Made by a program: the position numbers and the translations under genes. A model generated the notes under the pieces. It ran no database searches, had not been told where the DNA came from, and worked only from the letters and a program-made list of their open reading frames with translations. 26,174 bases of DNA, taken from a virus. Position 1 is the first letter of the stretch. Each line of letters opens with the position of its first letter. Of the stretch, positions 6,893-13,416 are shown piece by piece. The stretch lies in the IMG/VR virus record IMGVR_UViG_3300003873_000091, positions 1 through 26,174 of that record; one strand, 5' to 3'.

Positions 6893-8612
6893 CAATCACA
6901 ATCGCTAATTGTAACCAGCACCATGACGTGCGTCTACTTCTTTCGTATAGGTTCTTCTAGAACCAAGTAGAATAGATCATATCATAATCTTGTCTAATAA
7001 TTCAATTTTAATTTCTTTACTAACAGAATTTAAGTGTCTAAGGGTAATGTTTTCTAATGGTATATTTTTTATATCTTCTATATTATAAAACTTACTTATA
7101 TGGTCCATAACATTGAATGTACTTAATATATACTTTATTTTATCTTTCTTAATATCTTTAAATATATATACTTTATTAGAGAAAGCTTTACCTGCTCTGG
7201 AGAGTAAAATCCTTTTAAGGGAATATTTTTTCCATGGCAAAATTGTCTCGCCATCTCTAATAAATTGTATATTATAACCAACGACTAACTTACTAGTATC
7301 ACTACCATCACGTCTCGGTACTATATCTATTCGTTTAATATTAATAAAATGTTTTTTCATTATAAAAAGCCTAATACTTTCCCTAGTCTTAAATGTACGA
7401 ACAAGTTCACCAGTATTAACCATATCTTTAACTAGATAGTATCCTCTACCTGTATTATATTGTCTTTTACGATAACTATGTCGCTCATCTTTTATACGTT
7501 TTTCCGATATACTAAACTTGTTAAAACATTCATCTATGTCAAGTTGCTTAGAAGATATTATGTAACCTAGATTTAATAAAAAATTCTCACTAAGTCTCTT
7601 AATACTCCTGATACCTGTATCATATGTTAAAGTACCTATACTTAAGTATTTCGTTATTTTATTTGTTAAACGATCATAGCAATAAATTTTACTCCCATGT
7701 AAAGAAGAGTTTAAATTATTTAGATATCTTTCCAAATCTAATATTGTTACAATATACCTATTAAGAATGGGGTATTTTTTAGAATATTTAACATAACCAA
7801 TAAAATGTTTTAAATCTATTTTTAATATTTTAGAAAATTGTTGTAATGATTGATATGTTGTAGTGGTATTAGTTTTAATGTCATAAGTCGTAATACTATT
7901 ATTTAGAGTCGATAAACCACTACTGTATGCGTGATTAGTGTTATCTTTAGCGGTACTCCATTCAAGGTTTACCGTTTTATTATTAGTCTTTACGCCGTCT
8001 ATATGATTAACTTGCGGTTTTTTATATGGGTTAGGTATAAAAGCGTTTGCTACAAGCCTATGTATAGATAGATTGTGTTTTTTATTACCTATTCTAATAG
8101 AAACACGCGAGTAACCATTTAAACTACGTAAAGGTTTTAAAATGTATTTTGTCTCTCTATTTATGACATCACCGTCACCACTGACAGCATATGTTTTATT
8201 CTGTTCTATTTCTTTAAATTGTTTTTTATTAAATATAAGCATTGTTTCTCCTGCAATATAATCGCCAGTGAAACTGCCTACATAAGATTAACTCCGTTTC
8301 GATTTAAGGGATTCGATACCCACCTGCTTAGGCCCTACACCTTACTAAAGGGTTGATCGTTGAACTCATACTCTCTTATTACTAAGATAACTTTCGTTAT
8401 TTAAGGTACTTCGCTGCGTCGGTTGTCCATTGTATATCTTTTAGTGTTTTTACCTTGCCACAAATTTCCATTACTGATTGTGGTGTTATAATATATTTCT
8501 ATTTATAAGTGGTAACTATAAGCTTTAGGAGTTTCCCGCAATTAGGAGTTGTTCACTATAGCCTCACGACTATAGCGGTCATTATTATACAAATTTCTTT
8601 GTATAACGTTTA
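6893..8612 (-). other. Group I intron (subgroup IA-like) interrupting terL
   Basis: Read on the minus strand, the core elements of phage T4 td-type introns appear in order. P2 is a 10-bp hairpin capped by a GUGA tetraloop (CGCTATAGTC-GTGA-GGCTATAGTG, about 8576-8553). The P element AATTGCGGGAAAC is near 8542-8530, and Q is AACCGACGCAGCGAAG near 8423-8408. R is TTCAACGATCA, followed by CCCTTTAGTAAGG and GTGTAGGG as P7.1/P7.2. S is ATGATATGATC near 6984-6974, and GATCA in R pairs with TGATC in S to make P7. P9-like hairpins follow. The HNH gene fills the loop between R and S. The 3' boundary is probably the G at 6893. The 5' boundary lies between 8612 and 8603: splicing after GTT (8612) gives TV-NKK, after TAT (8603) gives KRY-NKK; both are in frame. 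The exact U-G pair of P1 could not be fixed. Confidence 0.85.
6977..8242 (-). CDS. Intron-encoded HNH homing endonuclease (NUMOD4/HNH type)
   Basis: 421 residues with a strong ribosome-binding site AGGAG 6 bases before the ATG. The N-terminus has a NUMOD4-like segment (YAVSGDGDVINRETKYILKP, about residues 18-37). The HNH core of the HNH_3 type follows: HRLVANAFIPNP, then QVNHIDGVKTNN and LEWSTAKDNTNHAY (about 61-106). The C-terminal half has repeated short units that look like NUMOD1-type DNA-recognition modules (YDIKTNTTTTY and YDRLTNKITKYLSIG). Such enzymes cut intronless alleles and spread the intron by homing. It sits in the intron's P8-side loop, in the same direction as terL. Its TGA stop lies within the S element of the ribozyme core. 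The long C-terminal part (about 200-421) is only partly explained. Confidence 0.9.
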   Translation of the reverse strand: MLIFNKKQFKEIEQNKTYAVSGDGDVINRETKYILKPLRSLNGYSRVSIRIGNKKHNLSIHRLVANAFIPNPYKKPQVNHIDGVKTNNKTVNLEWSTAKDNTNHAYSSGLSTLNNSITTYDIKTNTTTTYQSLQQFSKILKIDLKHFIGYVKYSKKYPILNRYIVTILDLERYLNNLNSSLHGSKIYCYDRLTNKITKYLSIGTLTYDTGIRSIKRLSENFLLNLGYIISSKQLDIDECFNKFSISEKRIKDERHSYRKRQYNTGRGYYLVKDMVNTGELVRTFKTRESIRLFIMKKHFINIKRIDIVPRRDGSDTSKLVVGYNIQFIRDGETILPWKKYSLKRILLSRAGKAFSNKVYIFKDIKKDKIKYILSTFNVMDHISKFYNIEDIKNIPLENITLRHLNSVSKEIKIELLDKIMI

Positions 8613-9355
8613 ACAGTTGCTGATAATAATACTGGTAGTGATGTTTCTATGTTATAAATATAACCGAATTCATCTACCCTAGCAGTAGGTATTGTCTGAC
8701 CACGACCCATGTTATCGGCGGCTTTTTTATCTTTCTGACCAACATATATATTAAGTATATTACCAAAGGCTCTATTAGTAAGTTTCTCAGTATTTTTGAT
8801 ATCTTTCTTACCCACTACTTGTAAATAAAGTGGTAGTAGTTCTACTAAATCTCTGATAGCATTCGCAGTCCTTGCCCGAAGTTTGTCATCCTTAGTTAAT
8901 AGGAACAGGTCAGAGTTAGCCGCACCTATATTTAATGTATAAGCATCAAGAGCATTACCTATTAAAGATTTCCCAGTTTGACGAATCTGTATAAGGTATG
9001 TCGTTATATGATTAAATGCTAACCATAATGTTGAAATATTTGCACGATTAGCGGTTAATGGTAGCGGGGTATTACCAGCTGGAGGAGGTACTCTTAATAC
9101 TTCTCTAAAGAAATACCAAGGATTAACCTTACATTCCACGGCTATAGCTACTTTTTGATTAACTGTTAAGTTCTCATCATAAGGATCTACTCCCTGTAAA
9201 TCTGGGTTATGTAATGCTAAATGAAAAGTATTATTCTCAATACTCATCTTTCTTAATAGTCCTGCAAATCTTAAGAAACTAATATTCTTTGTTTTAATGT
9301 CTACTATGGCAGAGAAGTTCTCTGGCTTAGCCCAATCTTCTTTAAATAAAATCAT
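8603..9355 (-). CDS. terL: Terminase large subunit, exon 1 (N-terminal part, ATPase domain)
   Basis: About 248-251 residues starting at an ATG with AAAGGAAA upstream on the minus strand. It carries the packaging ATPase: IQIRQTGKS with the Walker A-like RQTGKS at 125-130, and Walker B VDEFGYIYN with Asp228-Glu229. The frame continues a few codons into the intron (to 8585) and stops, so an unspliced message gives a truncated ATPase without nuclease. Exon 2 resumes at 6892. No copy of the recurrent promoter motif precedes it; the divergent 9356-9458 region must contain a different promoter. Confidence 0.9.
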
Positions 9356-9416
9356 TCGTATTTCCTTTAATAATCAATATATTTTATATAGTGTTGAGTC
9401 CTAGGGTTTTTTAGAC

Positions 9417-9442
9417 ATATATTATTAATATGCAAATAAACA
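9417..9442 (+). promoter_or_regulatory. Phage promoter motif, copy 4
   Basis: ATATATTATTAATATG followed by CAAATAAACA (one change from the usual T), 16 bp before the ATG at 9459 with AAGGAG between. It heads the nucleotide-metabolism/GGDEF operon. Confidence 0.75.
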
Positions 9443-9458
9443 AAAATAAGGAGTTGTT

Positions 9459-9710
9459 ATGGTATTTATATACCTATATATAATGGTTAGTTTATTATTG
9501 GTCCCGTATTATTACGGACTGTTCGTTTCAGGTATTGATAGTAATAGTTATACAAACTATTTTCTAAATACATCTAAGGTCTTATCGCTTGTCCTAGATT
9601 ACTTGTTAATAGGATTATCGGTTACGTATGCTTTAGTATTAATGTGTTTATTTTATTTAATAGTAGCACCGATAGGTTTTATAATAGGAGTTTATAGTGA
9701 AAAATATTAA
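9459..9710 (+). CDS. Small membrane protein (83 aa)
   Basis: First gene of the 9459-12085 operon, with an AAGGAG ribosome-binding site. 83 residues with two hydrophobic stretches, about 2-24 (rich in Tyr, Leu and Val) and about 40-76, the second long enough for one long or two short membrane passes (LLIGLSVTYALVLMCLFYLI). No signal-peptidase site or known family. Its last 14 bases overlap the dCMP deaminase start, so the two are translationally coupled. Function unknown. Confidence 0.7.
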   Translation: MVFIYLYIMVSLLLVPYYYGLFVSGIDSNSYTNYFLNTSKVLSLVLDYLLIGLSVTYALVLMCLFYLIVAPIGFIIGVYSEKY

Positions 9711-10251
9711 GAGTGATAATATAGAAACATATTTTAAAATGATAGAGAGTTTAGCTACTCTTAGTAAATGTAAAAAGTTAAATGTTGGTAGCTTTATTAT
9801 AAAGAATAATAGTATAATTAGTTCTGGTGTTAACGGAACTGCTAATGGTTATGATAATAAATGTGAAAAATATGTCCATAAATGCATTAGATGTAAACAT
9901 GATAATGAGGTAACTACAACAGCTGGTAGTTATCATTATTACTGCGACTGTGGTGCTGAACATAGGTTTGATGAAATTGCTAACCATATTAAAACTATCT
10001 CTAATGATTTTGTTATACATTCCGAAGAGAATGCCATATTACATGCCGTTAGAAACCATATACCGTTAGATGGTACTAGTATTATAGTTAGCCATGCTCC
10101 TTGTATAAAGTGTAGTAAACTAATACATGGTGCAGGTATAACTGAAGTTATCTATAAAGATGAGTATAAAAATACCGCTGGTGTTGATATGTTAAGAGCT
10201 TTAAAGGTTAAAGTTACTAAATGGAAGAAAGAGAAAACTCTATTTAACTAA
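9697..10251 (+). CDS. dCMP deaminase with a Cys-rich insertion
   Basis: 184 residues. The start is GTG at 9697 with AGGAG 6 bases upstream. The cytidine/deoxycytidylate deaminase motifs are intact: HSEEN (His108, catalytic Glu110) and HAPCIKC (Cys136 and Cys139) bind the catalytic zinc. The enzyme converts dCMP to dUMP, the substrate of thymidylate synthase, and a ThyX gene follows 12 bp downstream. Between strand 1 and the HSEEN motif is an insertion (about 52-92) with CIRC (63-66) and YYCDCGAEH (Cys83, Cys85), resembling a zinc ribbon. Phage dCMP deaminases are often allosterically regulated by dCTP/dTTP and can carry an extra zinc; whether this insert does so is inference. Confidence 0.9.
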   Translation: MKNIKSDNIETYFKMIESLATLSKCKKLNVGSFIIKNNSIISSGVNGTANGYDNKCEKYVHKCIRCKHDNEVTTTAGSYHYYCDCGAEHRFDEIANHIKTISNDFVIHSEENAILHAVRNHIPLDGTSIIVSHAPCIKCSKLIHGAGITEVIYKDEYKNTAGVDMLRALKVKVTKWKKEKTLFN

Positions 10252-10263
10252 TAAGGAAATGAA

Positions 10264-11364
10264 ATGATAAATTTAGAAGATAAAAAAGAAGTACTGTATA
10301 CTGAGGGATTAGTTATTAATCCAGATGTTAAATTATTACACCATACACCGTTAAAAGTGGCTGATATCGCTATAGGTAATTGTTGGGATAAACAGAGAGG
10401 TGATGATGAGATTGACTTTGATAGAATGTATAAGGTTGCTAATAAATTCAAACATGCTAGTACTATAGAACATATTAACTATAACTTCTCTTTAAAGAAC
10501 ATAAGTCGTGCAGTTCTAATAGAATTATCGCGTCATCGTATAGCAAGCTATAGTGTTAAGTCTACCAGATATACACTTAAAGAGCTAAAGAACGAAAAAC
10601 CTTTTATAGAGGATGTACAGTATATAGATAATGAATTATTCATTAAACTTAATCCATCACAAGTATATCGTGCTGGTAAATATCTTATCTTCACAGGAGA
10701 TTTTGAAACAGATAAAGGTTCTATACTTGAACTAGAAGTATTGAGAAATACTATAGTTAAAAATGTCTCTAATGATAAGGCTAAGTATAACCTACCTGAA
10801 TCTTATAAGACTGAAATAGCATTTACTATAAATGCTAGAAGTCTACAAAACTTCTTAGATTTAAGAACTAATAAGGCTGCATTGTGGGAGATTAGAAAAC
10901 TAGCATATACTATTTTTGATAGTTTACCAGAGAGTCATAAATTTCTCTATACTAAACTACCTGATGAATGGTTTATTAATGCTAAAAAGAGATACTTTGT
11001 AAGAGACGAGTTGTTGTCTAGCGAGTGGATGAAAAAACATATAGATGTAATTTCTAAAGGTCATAATACTAGTAACAGTCATCTGGGCTGTTGGGTTAAT
11101 GATGACGAAGTTACTCTTAATGAATTTAAAGATTTGGTAGATGAGAAAGACTTTAGATTGAATACTTACAATTTAAACAAAACATGTACTGAGGGTGTTG
11201 CTAAGGATATTAGTTCTTTTATATTAGGAATTAATGACAAAACTAATACTCTACAATACACGGTTAAAGAATTCAATATTGAAAGAATAAGAGGTTTCCT
11301 AAATGTCTATAGAAAAACATACCCTAACGAAAACAGAGAAGAAACTAGTAGTAAACAGAGTTAG
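10264..11364 (+). CDS. thyX: FAD-dependent thymidylate synthase ThyX with C-terminal extension
   Basis: 366 residues with AAGGAAA upstream. The ThyX signature is RHRIASYSVKSTRY (90-103), matching RHRxxSxxxxSxRY, with Ser97 where many members have Asn. ASTIEH (65-70) and the later NARSLQNFLDLRT with WEIRKLAY form the flavin/dUMP-binding side. The enzyme makes dTMP from dUMP using methylene-tetrahydrofolate and FAD; with the upstream dCMP deaminase it forms a short dCMP-to-dTMP path. Typical ThyX proteins are 210-260 residues, so the last 110-130 residues (from about 240, containing GCWVNDDEVTLNEF) are an added domain I do not recognise. The 3' end overlaps the next gene by 62 bases. Confidence 0.92.
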   Translation: MINLEDKKEVLYTEGLVINPDVKLLHHTPLKVADIAIGNCWDKQRGDDEIDFDRMYKVANKFKHASTIEHINYNFSLKNISRAVLIELSRHRIASYSVKSTRYTLKELKNEKPFIEDVQYIDNELFIKLNPSQVYRAGKYLIFTGDFETDKGSILELEVLRNTIVKNVSNDKAKYNLPESYKTEIAFTINARSLQNFLDLRTNKAALWEIRKLAYTIFDSLPESHKFLYTKLPDEWFINAKKRYFVRDELLSSEWMKKHIDVISKGHNTSNSHLGCWVNDDEVTLNEFKDLVDEKDFRLNTYNLNKTCTEGVAKDISSFILGINDKTNTLQYTVKEFNIERIRGFLNVYRKTYPNENREETSSKQS

Positions 11365-11554
11365 AAAGTTTGTAGCATGTTTGTTATTCAACGATTTTAA
11401 AGTTACTAGTATATGCAGAGCTATTGGTACTACCCAAGGAACGTCTATTAAGAATAGAACGTTTGGGTACGGTCTAGCTATAAGAATTACAACCGCTTAT
11501 AGTAATCATTATAACAGATGGTTAAAGGAACATAGGTGTAACGGGAAAGTCTAA
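11303..11554 (+). CDS. Small basic protein, possible DNA-binding (83 aa)
   Basis: Starts inside the end of thyX (62-base overlap) at an ATG with AGAGG 8 bases before it. 83 residues, strongly basic (many Lys and Arg), with a helical middle (FKVTSICRAIGTTQGTSIKN, about residues 32-51) that has the look of a helix-turn-helix without matching a named family. The long overlap is unusual but the frame extends well past thyX and has a plausible ribosome-binding site. It may be a small regulator or nucleic-acid-binding protein; confidence in that role is low. Confidence 0.55.
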   Translation: MSIEKHTLTKTEKKLVVNRVRKFVACLLFNDFKVTSICRAIGTTQGTSIKNRTFGYGLAIRITTAYSNHYNRWLKEHRCNGKV

Positions 11555-11575
11555 CAAAATAACATAAGGTAAAAT

Positions 11576-12085
11576 ATGACTCTAATAAAATACTTACTTA
11601 AAAGTTTACATTGTAATAAACTTGTATTAAAACTCAACCATAGAATAATTCATCTAGAAAAAACTGTTAACTTATATCGTTATGATGAGTTAACAGGATT
11701 TAAACTTAGACACGATTATAATAAAGACATTACTAATAGTTGTGATAATTCTAATGAAACATACTTAACAATAATTGATATAAATAGATTACACCACATA
11801 AATGAAGAACACGGTTACTTAGCTGGTGATAGACATATAGCTACAATTAGTAAAGCTATAAAGAGAAAAATACCTGATGGTACTTTCTATAGGATAGGTG
11901 GCGATGAGTTTGCTGTGATACATCATAAACCATTATTCGCTTTACCAGTTAGGAACACTGTTCATTCCACAGTTTTATTATCTGAGTATTCTGACTATAG
12001 AGCTATAATGGATTTTGTCAAAGAAGATTTAAGTTGTAAGAAAGAGTTATGGTATAATGTTAAAGGTTTAGATAGAAGAGAATAA
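11576..12085 (+). CDS. GGDEF-domain protein (diguanylate-cyclase type)
   Basis: 169 residues with AAGG upstream. Motifs in order: YDELTGFKLR (36-45), the D-x-L-T-G-x-x-N-R entry motif; IIDINRLHHINEEHG and AGD (66-85), corresponding to D-x-D-x-F-K-x-x-N-D-x-x-G-H-x-x-G-D with metal-binding Asp68 and guanine-binding positions Asn76 and Asp85; and FYRIGGDEFAVI (104-115) with an intact GGDEF loop. There is no RxxD inhibition site before GGDEF. Diguanylate cyclases make c-di-GMP from two GTP as homodimers. Here residues 1-33 form a short helix that could dimerise, with no sensor domain. The second Asp of D-x-D is Asn70 and the Phe-Lys pair is Leu-His, so activity or substrate may differ. The C-terminal 50 residues depart from the family. 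Confidence 0.85.
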   Translation: MTLIKYLLKSLHCNKLVLKLNHRIIHLEKTVNLYRYDELTGFKLRHDYNKDITNSCDNSNETYLTIIDINRLHHINEEHGYLAGDRHIATISKAIKRKIPDGTFYRIGGDEFAVIHHKPLFALPVRNTVHSTVLLSEYSDYRAIMDFVKEDLSCKKELWYNVKGLDRRE

Positions 12086-12112
12086 CTATAAGTATCCTAG
12101 GATACTTATAGT
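12085..12112. terminator. 28-nt perfect palindrome between convergent genes
   Basis: ACTATAAGTATCCT followed by its exact reverse complement, then TATATCTTTATTTTTTT. It begins at the last base of the GGDEF stop codon, and the minus-strand gene stops at 12119, so it can act in both directions. Confidence 0.8.
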
Positions 12113-12118
12113 ATATCT

Positions 12119-13345
12119 TTATTTTTTTAGACTTCTTAGAAATATGTAGATAACATATGTTAATGTTAATGTTATTAAGTACCAATTTGTTTTTCTACCA
12201 GTACATACTTTAACCTTTTTACTTAAGATTTCCTTTATACGAACTATGTCGCTATCTTTTACTTTAGAACTAGCCCAATAATATCTAACGGCTATTAATG
12301 CTTTAGGTATAGTTTCTCTCTGCTCTATGTTTATATTATTTCGTCTAAGATAACTAAATGATAATATTAAAGATTCTCTAATGGTTTTATGTAATAAAGT
12401 CACATCTATAAACTTATCATCAGACATACATTTTAAAAACTTTAATATATCTTCTTTAGGTATATTAAGAAATGTTGATGCCACTATGTTAACAGTCTCA
12501 TCATCTATAAAGTCATTAGGTTGTTGTGATATACCTACAAGGGTATTAACATATAAGCCATCACCAACAGTCTTTTCGGATACTTGTTCTAGGTTATTCT
12601 CACCACCTACATAAGTAGAAGATTCTATTTGCACACTGTCATCATTTTCTTTTACTTTATAAAATACAGCAGTAACTTCTTTAACATTACCTCTAACTTT
12701 AGTTTGTATTCCTGATATAAAATCAATACTATCTTTAGTCGAGTAATCTCTTAAGTGTTTATTACCAGGTATCTTTCTATCTATACACATTTTATACCTA
12801 TAAAGAAATACTTCTTGCCAGTTATCTAATCTCTTAATAAGGAACTTATGAGATAACTTATTATATGTAGTTGTAGCTAAAACTTCTGGTACTTGATATG
12901 GAAAGAATTTACTATAAAGAGATGTAAACATTTTATATTGTGCTATAAGACAAACTTCTTTAACACCTTCCAATTGTTCATCTTTAGATAACTCTTTATT
13001 ATGTAAAAATCTATGTGCTGTATACATTAGAGTTTGATAAACAATATTGGAAGCTACTCTATATTTCTTTTCCATTAGATAAACATTAAATATATCCTCT
13101 TGCATTTTATCTAGATGTCTTAAGTTATATACATTCTCAAACAGTTTAGTATCGTCTAGACTAGAGAACCTAATAGCTTGTGTTCCTAATAAGTTACTAC
13201 CTAGGAAATCTATATAGTCATCAGATTTAGTGGACCATTCATATCTGAATGTTTTTAACCTCTTAATAAGATTTTTATCAAACTTTATATGTTCTAGTTG
13301 ATGTTGAAAGAATATCTTTATATTCTTATACTTACTTTTATTCAT
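12119..13345 (-). CDS. Unknown phage protein with C-terminal membrane segment (408 aa)
   Basis: Single minus-strand gene between two plus-strand operons, starting at an ATG with AGGGG about 7 bases upstream. 408 residues, basic and helical through about residue 215, then a more acidic middle (VKENDDSVQIESSTYVGGEN, about 232-251). A hydrophobic stretch near the end (WYLITLTLTYVIYIFL, about 388-403) is followed by RSLKK, consistent with a tail-anchored membrane protein. I recognise no family. No copy of the recurrent promoter motif precedes it, suggesting a different temporal class from the plus-strand units around it. Confidence 0.75.
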   Translation of the reverse strand: MNKSKYKNIKIFFQHQLEHIKFDKNLIKRLKTFRYEWSTKSDDYIDFLGSNLLGTQAIRFSSLDDTKLFENVYNLRHLDKMQEDIFNVYLMEKKYRVASNIVYQTLMYTAHRFLHNKELSKDEQLEGVKEVCLIAQYKMFTSLYSKFFPYQVPEVLATTTYNKLSHKFLIKRLDNWQEVFLYRYKMCIDRKIPGNKHLRDYSTKDSIDFISGIQTKVRGNVKEVTAVFYKVKENDDSVQIESSTYVGGENNLEQVSEKTVGDGLYVNTLVGISQQPNDFIDDETVNIVASTFLNIPKEDILKFLKCMSDDKFIDVTLLHKTIRESLILSFSYLRRNNINIEQRETIPKALIAVRYYWASSKVKDSDIVRIKEILSKKVKVCTGRKTNWYLITLTLTYVIYIFLRSLKK

Positions 13346-13416
13346 TGTTAACCCCTATCTTATATTTAATTCTACTGTCATTTTAACTGAAAATCAACTT
13401 ATTTAAAGGAAAATAA

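Noticed and set aside
6977-8242. Reading the HNH gene as a free-standing gene between two separate terminase genes
   Set aside because: The flanking sequence has a group I core (P, Q, R, S with P7 pairing), exon 2 has no start signal, and both terminase parts complement each other exactly (ATPase then nuclease).
12381-12614. 77-codon plus-strand ORF opposite the unknown minus-strand gene
   Set aside because: Lies entirely inside 12119-13345 in the opposite direction, with no promoter motif or ribosome-binding site.
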